Assembly: GCA_039933105.1 (NCBI GenBank)
Contig: JBDTOT010000012.1
Span: forward strand, 46,506-110,505
Direction: 5' to 3'
Length of the DNA stretch: 64,000 nucleotides
Source: FEN-1219 sp039933105
GTDB lineage: Bacteria; Pseudomonadota; Gammaproteobacteria; Steroidobacterales; Rariloculaceae
Below, one piece after another: positions 8,157 through 17,644 of the stretch. The translations under genes and the position numbers were made by a program. Numbering within the stretch: the stretch's first letter is position 1; the number at the start of each line of letters is the position of its first letter. The notes under the pieces are model-generated. The model saw only the letters and a program-made list of their open reading frames with translations. It did no database searches and was not told the DNA's origin.

Positions 8157-8860
8157 TGACGGAAATCTGGTCACAGGCCGTGCTGATCGGCGGGTGGTTC
8201 GGCCTGCTGCACGCGTTCGATGCCGATCATCTCGCGACGATCGGCGGGCTCGCATTGCGCGATCGCTCGATGCCCGCGACGGGGTATGCCCTGCGCTGGG
8301 CGCTCGGTCACGCAGCCGCGCTCGGCATCATCGCGACAGCCGTGCTCGGATTGGGGCTCGTGACGGCGGCAGACTGGACCGCGCACGGCGATTGGCTCGT
8401 GGCGCTCGCGTTGTTCGCGATCGGCCTGCAAGCACTCCGAATCGCATGGCAATGGTTGCGCGCGGCACGGCGCGGATTTGCGCTGCCGAAGGCCGCTGCC
8501 CACTCCCATGACGACACGCGAGGTCACGTGCACTTCCTGGCGCCCTGGCACTCGCATGGCGCGCCGGGCCGCATGAGCTTGCTGATGGGGTTGCTGCATG
8601 GCGGCGCAGGCTCCGCTGCCGTTCTTGCGTTGCTGCCGCTCGCGCACTTTCACAGCGGTGTCGCAGCGGCTGTCTACCTCGCGTGTTTTTCTCTCGGAGT
8701 CACGGTCGGCGCGCTCGCGTTCGCGCGCGTATTCGCACTGCTGGCACGCCGCTCGGCTGCCGCCGGTGAACGGCTGGCGGCCGCGTTTCAGACGACTGTT
8801 GGTGTGTTCGCCCTCACGAGCGGCGCGTGGCTGCTGTACGAAATCACCCATGCCGGCTGA
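8156..8860 (+). CDS. Nickel permease of the NiCoT/UreH type
   Basis: 234 residues from ATG 8156, which overlaps the urtE stop (TGATG); a GTG at 8153 is possible. About six membrane helices. HAFDADH (residues about 19-25) is the HX4DH metal-selection motif of NiCoT transporters, and a central His-rich loop (HSHDDTRGHVHF, then HSHG) and MGLLHGGAGS follow. Between the urea importer and urease, it most likely imports the nickel that urease needs. The symbol ureH is used for such genes in some bacteria. Confidence 0.85.
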   Translation: MTEIWSQAVLIGGWFGLLHAFDADHLATIGGLALRDRSMPATGYALRWALGHAAALGIIATAVLGLGLVTAADWTAHGDWLVALALFAIGLQALRIAWQWLRAARRGFALPKAAAHSHDDTRGHVHFLAPWHSHGAPGRMSLLMGLLHGGAGSAAVLALLPLAHFHSGVAAAVYLACFSLGVTVGALAFARVFALLARRSAAAGERLAAAFQTTVGVFALTSGAWLLYEITHAG

Positions 8861-9704
8861 CGGCGCGATCGAACAGCAACGCGGCTGGCGCGGCGCGCTC
8901 GCGCTGCGTTTCGCTTCACGCGGCGGCAAGACCGTGCTCGCGGAACGGCGGCACGAGGGTCCGTTGTATATCCAGCAGACGTTCTCCCCCGGCGACGGCG
9001 TATGTCATGCCTACCTGTTGCATCCACCGGGCGGCCTTGCCGGCGGCGACGAACTGACACTCGACGCACGTTGTGATCCCGGCGCACGCGTACTGCTCAC
9101 GACACCGGCGGCCACGAAGTTCTATCGCAGCGACGGCCTCCCGAGCGTGCAACGCCAGCGTTTGCACGTGGCCGCCGATGCGACGCTCGAGTGGTTGCCG
9201 CTCGACACGATCCTATTCGGCGGCAGTCGCGCAACGATCGAGACGTCGGTGGAGCTTGCTCGTGGCGCCCGCTTCATCGGGTGGGAGCAACTCTCGCTCG
9301 GCCGGCCGCTGTCGGGCGATCACTACGCTGCAGGCTGGCTTGAGCAGCGCACGCGAATCTCCGTCGCCGGAGAGCCGCTGTTGATCGACACGCTGCGTTG
9401 GCGTGCGGGCGACCGGCTGCTCGACGCCGAATGGGGTCTTGCTGGTTTCGGGGTGTGCGGCGCTTTGCAGGTCTTCCCGGCCGATGCCCGTCTCCTTGCG
9501 CCCATCCGGGGGCTGCTGGGCGCCGTCACCCCGTCTTCTCACGAGCTGCGCTGTGCAGCGACTCTACTCGGCGAGCTGCTCGTCGTGCGCTGCCTGAGCC
9601 ACTCGGCGGAGCGCATGCGCAACCTGCTCGAAGAGCTCTGGGCACTCGTCCGCACCGCCGTGATCGGCTGCGCACCGAGCCCACCGCGAATCTGGAGGAC
9701 ATAG
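8850..9704 (+). CDS. ureD: Urease accessory protein UreD
   Basis: 284 residues from ATG 8850, overlapping the nickel permease by 11 bases. The UreD/UreH fold is recognisable from LYIQQTFSPGDGVCHAYLLH, PPGGLAGGD, TTPAATKFYRS and WLPLDTILFGGS. UreD binds the urease apoprotein and, with UreF and UreG, forms the complex through which nickel and CO2 reach the active site. It is followed 7 bases later by ureA, the usual D-A-B-C order. Confidence 0.93.
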   Translation: MPADGAIEQQRGWRGALALRFASRGGKTVLAERRHEGPLYIQQTFSPGDGVCHAYLLHPPGGLAGGDELTLDARCDPGARVLLTTPAATKFYRSDGLPSVQRQRLHVAADATLEWLPLDTILFGGSRATIETSVELARGARFIGWEQLSLGRPLSGDHYAAGWLEQRTRISVAGEPLLIDTLRWRAGDRLLDAEWGLAGFGVCGALQVFPADARLLAPIRGLLGAVTPSSHELRCAATLLGELLVVRCLSHSAERMRNLLEELWALVRTAVIGCAPSPPRIWRT

Positions 9705-9711
9705 ACAAAGC

Positions 9712-10014
9712 ATGGATCTCACGCCAAGAGAAAAGGACAAGCTGCTGATCTTCGTCGCCGCCCAGGTTGCAACGGCGCGACGCGCACGCGGCGTGAAGCT
9801 CAACTACCCCGAGAGCATCGCGTTGATCTCGGCCGCGATCTTGGAAGGCGCGCGCGACGGCAAGAGCGTGGCGGCGCTCATGAGCGAAGGCGCGACGATT
9901 CTGACGCGCGACGAGGTCATGGACGGCATACCGGAGCTGGTTACGGAAGTGCAGATCGAAGCCACGTTCCCCGACGGCACGAAACTCGTGACCGTCCACA
10001 ACCCGATCGTGTAG
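9712..10014 (+). CDS. ureA: Urease gamma subunit
   Basis: 100 residues, full length for UreA. It begins MDLTPREKDKLLIFVAAQVA and ends with TVHNPIV, the conserved C-terminus of the gamma subunit. It combines with UreB and UreC in the (UreABC)3 enzyme that hydrolyses urea to ammonia and carbamate in the cytoplasm. Confidence 0.97.
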   Translation: MDLTPREKDKLLIFVAAQVATARRARGVKLNYPESIALISAAILEGARDGKSVAALMSEGATILTRDEVMDGIPELVTEVQIEATFPDGTKLVTVHNPIV

Positions 10015-10020
10015 CGAACG

Positions 10021-10329
10021 ATGATCCCTGGCGAATACCTGATCGACGATGGCGAGATCGAGCTGAATGCGGGCCGCACCACGCTCAAGGTCATCGTCGC
10101 GAATACCGGCGACCGCCCGATCCAGGTCGGCTCGCACTATCACTTCGCGGAGACGAACGAGGCGTTGCGTTTCGATCGCGCCGCGGCACTGGGATTTCGG
10201 CTGAACATTCCCGCCGGCACGGCCGTCCGCTTCGAACCGGGCCAGGAGCGTACGGTCGAGCTCGTGGCGCTCGCAGGCGCGCGGCGCGTGTACGGCTTCC
10301 TGGGCCACGTCATGGGACCGTTGCCATGA
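10021..10329 (+). CDS. ureB: Urease beta subunit
   Basis: 102 residues. It starts MIPGEYLI and contains NTGDRPIQVGSHYHFAETN and LDIPAGTAVRFEPG-type sequence (here LNIPAGTAVRFEPGQ), all standard for UreB. The stop overlaps the ureC ATG by 4 bases, indicating translational coupling of beta and alpha subunits. Confidence 0.97.
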   Translation: MIPGEYLIDDGEIELNAGRTTLKVIVANTGDRPIQVGSHYHFAETNEALRFDRAAALGFRLNIPAGTAVRFEPGQERTVELVALAGARRVYGFLGHVMGPLP

Positions 10330-12026
10330 AGATCTCGCGGCGCGCCTACGCCGATATGTTCGGCCCCACCACGGGCGATCGCGTGCGACTCGGCGACACC
10401 GATCTCGTGATCGAGGTCGAGGTCGATCACACCGTGTACGGCGACGAAGTAAAATTCGGCGGCGGCAAAGTCATTCGCGACGGCATGGGTCAGAGTCAGC
10501 GCCCTTCGGCCGACACGGTGGACCTCGTGATCACGAACGCGCTGATCCTCGACTACTGGGGCATCGTGAAGGCCGACGTCGGTATCAAGAACGGCCGCAT
10601 CGCCGCGATTGGCAAAGCCGGCAATCCCGACACGCAACCCGGCGTAACGATCGTGATCGGTCCCGGCACGGAGGTGATCGCAGGCGAAGGCCAGATACTG
10701 ACGGCCGGCGGCATCGACGCGCACATTCATTTCATCTGCCCGCAGCAGATCGAGGAAGCGCTGACGTCCGGCATCACGACGATGATCGGCGGCGGCACGG
10801 GGCCGGCCACGGGCACGAACGCGACAACCTGCACGCCGGGCCCTTGGAACATCATGCGCATGCTGCAAGCGGCCGATGGCTTCGCGATGAACCTCGGCTT
10901 CTTGGGCAAAGGCAACGCGAGCCTGCCGCTGCCGCTCGAAGAGCAGATCGAGGCGGGCGTGATCGGGCTCAAGCTGCACGAGGACTGGGGCACGACGCCG
11001 GCCGCGATCGACAACTGCCTCGCCGTTGCCGAACGCTACGATGTGCAGGTCGCGATCCACACCGACACACTGAACGAATCGGGCTTCGTCGAAACGACGT
11101 TGGCCGCGTTCAAAGACCGCACGATCCACACGTATCACACCGAAGGCGCCGGCGGCGGCCACGCGCCCGACATCATCAAGGCGTGCAGCGCGGAGAACGT
11201 GCTGCCCTCCTCCACGAACCCGACGCGCCCCTACACCGTGAACACCGTCGACGAGCATCTCGACATGCTGATGGTGTGCCATCACCTGGACCCCGGCATC
11301 CCCGAGGACGTCGCGTTCGCCGAGTCGCGCATTCGCCGCGAAACCATTGCCGCTGAGGACATCCTGCACGACCTCGGGGCGTTCTCGATGATCTCGTCGG
11401 ACTCCCAAGCGATGGGCCGTGTCGGTGAAGTCATCACACGCACGTGGCAGACGGCGCACAAGATGAAGGTGCAACGCGGCGCACTGCCCGAAGACAACAC
11501 GCGCAACGACAACTTCCGCGTCAAGCGCTACGTCGCGAAGTACACGATTAACCCTGCCGTCACGCACGGTGTCGCCGAGCACGTGGGTTCTGTCGAGGTC
11601 GGCAAGCTGGCCGATCTCGTGCTTTGGCGCCCGGCTTTCTTCGGCGCGAAGCCATCGTTGATCATCAAGGGCGGCATGATCGCGTCGGCACCGATGGGCG
11701 ATGCGAACGCGTCGATTCCGACACCGCAGCCCGTGCACTACCGGCCGATGTTCGGCGCCTTCGGCCGCGCCCTCGAGCGCACGTCTGTGACGTTTGTATC
11801 GGGCGCCGCATTCGCGGCCGGCGTCGACCGGCATTACGGACTCGCGAAGTCGATCGTGCCCATCGGCGATACGCGTCGCGTACGCAAAGCGGACATGCGG
11901 CTGAACGCGTATACGCCGACGATCGAAGTCGACCCGGAAACCTACGAAGTGCGCGCCGACGGCCTGCTTCTGACGTGCGAACCCGCCACGTCGTTGCCGC
12001 TCGCGCAGCGCTACTTCCTGTTCTGA
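10326..12026 (+). CDS. ureC: Urease alpha (catalytic) subunit
   Basis: 566 residues, the usual length. Nickel-site features are present: GGIDAHIHFICPQQ, the carbamylated lysine in GLKLHEDWG (Lys216), HTDTLNESGF, TEGAGGGHAPDI, the flap MVCHHL (His319) and the metal-ligand Asp in ISSDSQAMGRVGE. All catalytic residues I can check are intact, so the enzyme should be active once loaded with nickel by UreDEFG. Confidence 0.97.
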   Translation: MKISRRAYADMFGPTTGDRVRLGDTDLVIEVEVDHTVYGDEVKFGGGKVIRDGMGQSQRPSADTVDLVITNALILDYWGIVKADVGIKNGRIAAIGKAGNPDTQPGVTIVIGPGTEVIAGEGQILTAGGIDAHIHFICPQQIEEALTSGITTMIGGGTGPATGTNATTCTPGPWNIMRMLQAADGFAMNLGFLGKGNASLPLPLEEQIEAGVIGLKLHEDWGTTPAAIDNCLAVAERYDVQVAIHTDTLNESGFVETTLAAFKDRTIHTYHTEGAGGGHAPDIIKACSAENVLPSSTNPTRPYTVNTVDEHLDMLMVCHHLDPGIPEDVAFAESRIRRETIAAEDILHDLGAFSMISSDSQAMGRVGEVITRTWQTAHKMKVQRGALPEDNTRNDNFRVKRYVAKYTINPAVTHGVAEHVGSVEVGKLADLVLWRPAFFGAKPSLIIKGGMIASAPMGDANASIPTPQPVHYRPMFGAFGRALERTSVTFVSGAAFAAGVDRHYGLAKSIVPIGDTRRVRKADMRLNAYTPTIEVDPETYEVRADGLLLTCEPATSLPLAQRYFLF

Positions 12027-12038
12027 AGTGGAGCCACG

Positions 12039-12581
12039 ATGAGCGAGCCGTTACGCCTGTTTACGGAGCACTTTCCGATCGGTGGACGCGTCGGCCAAAC
12101 GACCATTGCGACGTTGAAGGCCGTGCTGCCCTTCGAGCGCCGGCAAAAAGCGCGGCAGCGAACACGGACGACGGCTGGCGAAGACATCGGCGTCCAACTC
12201 CAGCGCGGCACGATTCTGCGCGGCGGCGATCTGCTGCGCGCCGCGGACGGTACGCTGCTCGAGGTGGTGGCCGCACACGAGCCCGTGTCGACCGTGTTCA
12301 GCCGCAGTTTGCGGCCGCTTGCGCGCGTGGCGTATCACCTCGGCAACCGCCATGTCCCGCTACAGATCGGCGCCGGCTGGGTCCGTTACCTCGCGGACCA
12401 CGTGCTCGACGCGATGGTCACGCAGCTCGGTCTGAACGTTGTGCACGATGACGAGCCGTTCGAACCAGAAGCCGGCGCGTACGGATCGCACTCACACTCG
12501 CGTGGTCACGCCGACCCTGGCCACGCTCGCGGCAGCATCGCGTTCGGCGATTTGCACGCCGTGCACGGCCACGAGCCATGA
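12039..12581 (+). CDS. ureE: Urease accessory nickel metallochaperone UreE
   Basis: 180 residues. An N-terminal peptide-binding domain is followed by the metal-binding domain (YHLGNRHVPLQIGAGWVRYL, with the conserved His) and a His-rich tail (GSHSHSRGHADPGHARG and HAVHGH) that stores nickel. The end overlaps ureF by 4 bases. Confidence 0.93.
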   Translation: MSEPLRLFTEHFPIGGRVGQTTIATLKAVLPFERRQKARQRTRTTAGEDIGVQLQRGTILRGGDLLRAADGTLLEVVAAHEPVSTVFSRSLRPLARVAYHLGNRHVPLQIGAGWVRYLADHVLDAMVTQLGLNVVHDDEPFEPEAGAYGSHSHSRGHADPGHARGSIAFGDLHAVHGHEP

Positions 12582-13237
12582 ACGCGGCGACGCTGCGCCT
12601 CTGGCAACTGATCAGCCCGACGCTGCCAGTCGGCGCGTACAGCTACTCGCAGGCGCTCGAGTACGTGATCGAGTGCGGCACGGTTCGCGACGAGCCGAGC
12701 ACGCTCTCATGGCTACGCGAGCTGCTGCACCACGGGCTCGCAGCGCTCGACTTGCCCGTGTTGCTGCGCGTGCATCGCGCGTGGACTCGCGCAGATGCGG
12801 CGGCCGTCGCGCAACTCAGCCGCGAGCTCGAAGCGCGACGCGACACGGCCGAGCTGCGGTTCGAGGACCTGGCGATGGGCGGCGCCTTGACGCAATTGCT
12901 CGCCAACCTCGGCGAGCCCCTGCCGGCCGGCGCACCGCGCCTGCCTTTCGCGAGCGCGTTCGCTGTGGCATGCGCGAACTGGCGAATATCCGAGGATGAC
13001 GCGTGCGCCGGCTTCGCGTGGGCTTGGTGCGAATCGCAGATAGCCGCGGCCGTGAAGCTGGTGCCACTCGGCCACACTGCAGGCCAACGTCTACTGCTCG
13101 CGCTTGGCGGCGAAATCGGCGCGGCCGTGGCATACGCAGCAACCCTCGGCGACGACGACGTCGGCACCACGCTGCCCGGGCTTGCCATCGCGAGTGCGCT
13201 GCACGAAACGCAATACACCCGCCTGTTCAGATCATGA
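12578..13237 (+). CDS. ureF: Urease accessory protein UreF
   Basis: 219 residues, all-helical. It contains LWQLISPTLPVGAYSYSQAL and YVIECGTVRDE, the standard UreF N-terminus. UreF bridges UreD and the GTPase UreG in the activation complex. It starts within the last codon of ureE (ATGA overlap) and ends 13 bases before ureG. Confidence 0.93.
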   Translation: MNAATLRLWQLISPTLPVGAYSYSQALEYVIECGTVRDEPSTLSWLRELLHHGLAALDLPVLLRVHRAWTRADAAAVAQLSRELEARRDTAELRFEDLAMGGALTQLLANLGEPLPAGAPRLPFASAFAVACANWRISEDDACAGFAWAWCESQIAAAVKLVPLGHTAGQRLLLALGGEIGAAVAYAATLGDDDVGTTLPGLAIASALHETQYTRLFRS

Positions 13238-13250
13238 GGAGAACGACCAC

Positions 13251-13865
13251 ATGCTAGACAACGTTCTAAGAATCGGCGTCGGCGGCCCCGTCGGCTCGGG
13301 CAAGACGAGCCTCATCGACGCGCTGTGCAAGCGGATGCGCGAGCGTTACCACATCGCTGTAGTGACGAACGACATCTACACGCAGGAGGACGCGCAGATC
13401 CTGATTCGCTCCAAAGCGCTGGCCGAGGATCACATCATGGGCGTCGAAACCGGCGGCTGCCCGCACACGGCGATCCGCGAGGACGCATCGATGAACTTGG
13501 CCGCGATCGATACGATGGTGCAGCGCTTCCCGACACTCGATTTCATCTTCGTCGAAAGCGGCGGCGATAACTTGAGCGCCACGTTCAGCCCCGAGCTCGC
13601 GGACATCACGCTGTACGTGATCGACGTGGCGGCCGGCGACAAGATTCCGCGCAAAGGCGGCCCCGGCATCACGCGCTCAGACCTGCTGATCATCAACAAA
13701 ATCGATCTCGCGCCCATGGTAGGCGCTTCGCTCGAGATCATGCAGCGTGACACTCTGAAGATGCGCGGCGAGCGGCCGTGGGTGTTCACGAACCTCAAGG
13801 AGCGTCACGGCCTCGACGTCATCGAGCAGTTCATCGTGCGCGCGGGAATGCTGCAGGCGGCGTGA
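13251..13865 (+). CDS. ureG: Urease accessory GTPase UreG
   Basis: 204 residues from ATG 13251, preceded by AGGAGA at 13236-13241. P-loop GPVGSGKTSL, the metal-binding CPH motif in ETGGCPHTAIREDAS, VESGGDNLSATFS and the guanine-specifying NKIDLAP are all present. It hydrolyses GTP to drive nickel insertion. It closes the urea module; the frame after its TGA stays open for about 50 more codons of Ala/Pro-rich sequence that I do not call. Confidence 0.96.
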   Translation: MLDNVLRIGVGGPVGSGKTSLIDALCKRMRERYHIAVVTNDIYTQEDAQILIRSKALAEDHIMGVETGGCPHTAIREDASMNLAAIDTMVQRFPTLDFIFVESGGDNLSATFSPELADITLYVIDVAAGDKIPRKGGPGITRSDLLIINKIDLAPMVGASLEIMQRDTLKMRGERPWVFTNLKERHGLDVIEQFIVRAGMLQAA

Positions 13866-14251
13866 CGCGGCATCGCGAAGCTCCCCGCCGGCAGCAAAGC
13901 GCCGGATACCCAGCCGGTCGCCGACGCCGGGGACCTCAGAGGAACCGCCTCACCGGCCGCCGGCAAGCAGCCGCTGGCGACCAGCGCCGCCTCGGGGGCA
14001 CCGACACCCGGAATCGCATGAACTGTCGACTAGCCGACATACGCGGGGGGGTCGGACGCGCGATAAACACCCCGCATGCTCTCGTATTCGGTAAAGGACA
14101 GTCTGGCCGCGGCGCGGCCGTCTTGCTACGCTAGACTGCTGGAAACGAAAGGAAATCGGTCGGAACCCGGCAGTTCACTGGCAGCGCCAACAGGAAGGCC
14201 GCCAACCCGGTCCAGCTGGAAAGCCCCACCCCTTCATTAAAGGCACCCGCA
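13866..14251 (+). other. 386-base spacer after ureG with no recognised gene
   Basis: Several GC-rich dyads are visible, including CAGTCT...AGACTG (14099-14138) enclosing GGCCGC-GGC-GCGGCC. The first 50 codons are open in the ureG frame but low in complexity. I recognise no riboswitch, tRNA or protein here. It probably holds the end of the urease transcript and the promoter of the dehydrogenase genes. Confidence 0.4.
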
Positions 14252-15280
14252 GTGAATTCACAGACCCTCGCCAGTACGGTCAATCGTGGCCCGCAGGCCA
14301 CGCTCAACACCGAGACACGGCTGAAGCTCTACCGCTCGATGCAGGAATGCCGCGTGCTCGAGAAACGAGCCTACGACCTCTTCATGCAGAACATGATCAA
14401 GGGCACGAGCCACCTCGCCCTCGGCCAAGAAGCAATCGCGGCCGGGTTCGGTCTCGCGATGCAGCCCGGCGACTACACGTTCTGCACGTATCGCGGCCAC
14501 AACCACACGCTCGTACGCGGCGTGTCGATGACCGAAATACTGGGCGAGCTCATGGGCAACGCATCGGGACTGATGCGAGGCAAGGGCGGCTCGATGCACC
14601 TCACGAGCATCAAGCACAACGTGATGGGTTCCTACGCCATCATCGGCGCACACCTCACGATCGCCAACGGCGCCGCCTGGTCGGCGCAATACCGCGGCAC
14701 CGACCAGGTGGCCGTGTGCTTCTTCGGCGACGGCACCACGAACATCGGCGCTTTCCACGAAGCGCTGAACTTCGCCGTGATCTGGAAGCTGCCGATCGTG
14801 TTCGTGTGCGAGAACAACCTCTACATGGAATACACGTCGATCTACGACGTCACAGCCGTGGAGCATCCCGCCGCGGACCGGGCGAGCGCTTATGGGCTCG
14901 AGCCGGTGCTGATCGATGGCAACGACGTGGACGTGGTGTACCGCACGGCGATGCGCGCTCTCGACCTCGCCCGCAAAGGCGGCGGCCCGAGCCTGATCGA
15001 AGCACAGACGTACCGCCATGGCGGCCACTCGCGCGCCGACCCAGGCAAGTATCGGCCGGATGAAGAAGTGCAGGCGTGGCTGGCGAAGGATCCGATCCCG
15101 ACGTACCGCCAGCGCTTGGCGCAGCTCGGCATCAGCGAGGCCGAGCTCAAGAAAATCGACGACGAAGCGAAAGCACAAGTCGATGCTGCGACGGAGACCG
15201 CGCGTAATGCGCCGCCGACGCCGCTCGAGTTGGCCGACAAGGATTTGTGGGCAGATGGAGGCTCGGCGTGGCGCAACTAA
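14252..15280 (+). CDS. Thiamine-diphosphate 2-oxoacid dehydrogenase E1 component, alpha subunit (pyruvate/acetoin type)
   Basis: 342 residues, GTG start at 14252. The ThDP motif is clear: FFGDGTTNIGAFHEALNFA ending in VCENN. Phosphorylation-loop-like YRHGGHSRADPGKYR and RGKGGSMHLT are typical of PdhA/AcoA. With the next two genes it builds a complex that oxidatively decarboxylates a 2-oxoacid (or cleaves acetoin) onto lipoyl-E2. Substrate cannot be read from sequence; acetoin and pyruvate are the main candidates. It overlaps the beta-subunit gene by 13 bases. Confidence 0.88.
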   Translation: MNSQTLASTVNRGPQATLNTETRLKLYRSMQECRVLEKRAYDLFMQNMIKGTSHLALGQEAIAAGFGLAMQPGDYTFCTYRGHNHTLVRGVSMTEILGELMGNASGLMRGKGGSMHLTSIKHNVMGSYAIIGAHLTIANGAAWSAQYRGTDQVAVCFFGDGTTNIGAFHEALNFAVIWKLPIVFVCENNLYMEYTSIYDVTAVEHPAADRASAYGLEPVLIDGNDVDVVYRTAMRALDLARKGGGPSLIEAQTYRHGGHSRADPGKYRPDEEVQAWLAKDPIPTYRQRLAQLGISEAELKKIDDEAKAQVDAATETARNAPPTPLELADKDLWADGGSAWRN

Positions 15281-16245
15281 CTTATCGCGAGGCCGTAGCA
15301 GCCGGCATGCAACAGGAAATGCGACGGGACCCGAACGTCGTGTTTCTCGGTGAGGACGTGGCCGCCGCCGGCGGCGTGTTCAAGACCACCGTGGGCCTGC
15401 TGGAGGAATTCGGCCCGAAGCGCGTACGAGACACACCGATCTCGGAACAAGCGATTCTTGGCGCCGCGATGGGCGCCGCGATGACGGGCCTCCGGCCGAT
15501 CGCCGAAATCATGTTCTCCGACTTCTTCGCTGTGTGCTGGGACATCGTCGCGAACGAAATCGCGAAGACCCGCTACATGACGGACGGCCAGGTCACGCTG
15601 CCGCTCGTCATCAAGTCGGGCAACGGCGCTGGCTCACGTTTCGGCGCGCAGCACTCGCAGGCCGTCGAGAACTGGGCCATGGCGGTACCCGGCCTCAAGG
15701 TCGTCGCACCGGCATTCCCGGCAGACGTCAAAGGCCTGATGGCCTCGGCGATCCGCGACAACGATCCCGTGCTGTTCTTCGAGTCGAAGTCGCTGTACGC
15801 CGTGAAGGGCGAGGTGCCTGAGGGCGAATACACCGTGCCACTCGGCAAGGCCAACGTGATCCGTCAAGGCACCGACGTCACGATCGTGGCGCTCGCGCTG
15901 ATGGTGCCGCGCGCTCTGAAAGCGGCGGATATGTTGAAGGAGCAGCACGGCATCAACGCCACGGTCATCGACCTGCGCTCGCTCGTGCCGCTCGACACAC
16001 AGACGATCCTGACCGAAGTCGCGAAGACCGGCCGGCTCGTCACCGTCGAAGAGAACCCGCGGCTCTGTGGCTGGGGTGCGGAGATTTCGTCGATCGTGTC
16101 CGAAGAGTTGTTCTGGGATCTCGACGGCCCGATCGTGCGCGTCACCACGCCGCACATTCCGCTATCGGCCGCCAACAACCTCGAAGACATGCAGTTGCCG
16201 AACCCTGAGCGCATCGTCGCCAGCGTTCGCCAGCTTTGCGATTAG
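15268..16245 (+). CDS. 2-oxoacid dehydrogenase E1 component, beta subunit
   Basis: 325 residues from GTG 15268, preceded by GGAG at 15257-15260. Transketolase-like pyrimidine-binding and C-terminal domains: FLGEDVAAAGGVFKTT, DTPISEQAILGAAMGAAMTG, SDFFAVCWD, RFGAQHSQA and the C-terminal VIDLRSLVPLDTQTI. Together with the alpha subunit it forms the alpha2-beta2 E1. The translational overlap with the alpha subunit supports equimolar synthesis. Confidence 0.9.
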   Translation: MAQLTYREAVAAGMQQEMRRDPNVVFLGEDVAAAGGVFKTTVGLLEEFGPKRVRDTPISEQAILGAAMGAAMTGLRPIAEIMFSDFFAVCWDIVANEIAKTRYMTDGQVTLPLVIKSGNGAGSRFGAQHSQAVENWAMAVPGLKVVAPAFPADVKGLMASAIRDNDPVLFFESKSLYAVKGEVPEGEYTVPLGKANVIRQGTDVTIVALALMVPRALKAADMLKEQHGINATVIDLRSLVPLDTQTILTEVAKTGRLVTVEENPRLCGWGAEISSIVSEELFWDLDGPIVRVTTPHIPLSAANNLEDMQLPNPERIVASVRQLCD

Positions 16246-16262
16246 CCGCGGAGAAAGACTCG

Positions 16263-17642
16263 ATGAACGTATTGATGCCGCAGCTGGGCGAAACCGTCGC
16301 CGAAGGCACTGTCGCGAAATGGCACAAGAACGTCGGTGACAAGATCGCCATCGACGAGCTGCTGTTCGACGTCGAAACCGACAAGGTGTCGATGGAAGTC
16401 ACGGCGATCACCACGGGTGTGATCACGAAGATCCTCGTGCCCGAGGGCGCGACGGTCGACGTGGGCACCATCCTGGCGGTCATCGACGACGGCGCAGGCG
16501 CTACCGTCACCGCACCGGCCACGCAGCCGGCGGCACCGGCACCGGTCTCCCCCCCACCAGCCGCCGAAGCTTCGCCGCCGTCGTGGTACGCCGCAATGCC
16601 GCCCGCGATGAACCAGGCCACCGAGCAATACACGCCGCCAGCCGCAGTTGAGCCAGCCACTACCGCCGTCAGCGCGGCACAGCGCGACAGCCACCAGCGT
16701 CTGTCGCCGGCCGTCCGCCGGCTCGCCGCCGAATACCGGCTCGATCTGGCCGCCGTCAACGGCTCTGGCCGCAACGGGCGCATCACCCGGCGCAACGTCC
16801 TCGAGTTCATGCAGACGCGGCAATCGGCCCCCACGCAGGCGGCCGCTGCGCCAGCGGTTGCGAAGCCGGCGACGGCGCCCGCTGCCGCCCCCGTCGCGCG
16901 CGCTCCCGCACCGGGTCCTGTGCCGGCCTCGCAGCTCGGCACGAAGGTGCCGTTCACACGCATCCGCCGTCTCACGGCCGATCACATGGTTCGCTCGAAG
17001 GCCACGAGTCCGCACGTGCTGCAGGCCGTGGAAGTCGACTTCCAGCGTGTAGACCAAATACGTAAAGCCGTGCGTGACGCGTGGAAGGCGAAGCACGGCC
17101 ATTCACTGACGTACCTGCCGTTCATCGGCAACGCCGTGTGTCGTGCGTTGCAAGACTTCCCGCACCTGAACTCCAGTGTCGACGGCGACAGCCTGGTGCT
17201 GCACGAGCACGTGAATCTCGCGATCGCCGTGGACCTTGGCGCCGAAGGTCTCGTGGCGCCCGTTGTGAAAGCGGCCGAGAATCTGTCAGTCGCGCAACTC
17301 GCCGACGCGATCGCAGATATCGCTCAGCGCGCGCGCACGAATCGCCTGAAACCCGATGACTTCTCCGGCGGCACCTACACGCTGTCGAACTCGGGTACGT
17401 TTGGCACGCTGATCACGGCGCCGATCATCAATCAACCGCAGGTTGCGATTCTGTCGACGGACGGTGTCCGCAAGAAACCGGTCGTCGTGGAGACCTCGGA
17501 AGGCGACTCGATCGCGATCCGCCCCGTGGGCGTGCTCGCGCAGTCGTTCGACCACCGCGCCGTCGACGGCGCTTACTCCGCAGCATTCCTCGATCGTTTG
17601 CGCCGGCTCATTGAAACGAGCAACTGGTCCATCGAAGTCTGA
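16263..17642 (+). CDS. 2-oxoacid dehydrogenase E2 component (lipoyl acyltransferase)
   Basis: 459 residues from ATG 16263. Domain order: one lipoyl domain (1-76, Lys41 in VETDKVSMEV), an Ala/Pro linker, a peripheral-subunit-binding domain (about 133-172, RLSPAVRRLAAEY and GRNGRITRRNV), a second Ala/Pro linker, and the catalytic domain (about 220-459) with SFDHRAVDGA. Lys41 would be lipoylated by the LipB/LipA pathway; lipB is in this window. No E3 gene follows, so dihydrolipoamide dehydrogenase must come from elsewhere. Confidence 0.92.
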   Translation: MNVLMPQLGETVAEGTVAKWHKNVGDKIAIDELLFDVETDKVSMEVTAITTGVITKILVPEGATVDVGTILAVIDDGAGATVTAPATQPAAPAPVSPPPAAEASPPSWYAAMPPAMNQATEQYTPPAAVEPATTAVSAAQRDSHQRLSPAVRRLAAEYRLDLAAVNGSGRNGRITRRNVLEFMQTRQSAPTQAAAAPAVAKPATAPAAAPVARAPAPGPVPASQLGTKVPFTRIRRLTADHMVRSKATSPHVLQAVEVDFQRVDQIRKAVRDAWKAKHGHSLTYLPFIGNAVCRALQDFPHLNSSVDGDSLVLHEHVNLAIAVDLGAEGLVAPVVKAAENLSVAQLADAIADIAQRARTNRLKPDDFSGGTYTLSNSGTFGTLITAPIINQPQVAILSTDGVRKKPVVVETSEGDSIAIRPVGVLAQSFDHRAVDGAYSAAFLDRLRRLIETSNWSIEV

Positions 17643-17644
17643 AC

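Noticed and set aside
10140..11834. A 564-codon open frame antisense to ureC
   Set aside because: Composition is typical of a GC-rich shadow (many Arg, His, Val, Asp) and ureC on the other strand is complete.
13866..14251. A riboswitch before the E1 alpha gene
   Set aside because: I looked for TPP, glycine and cobalamin motifs and saw none; only generic GC-rich dyads remain.
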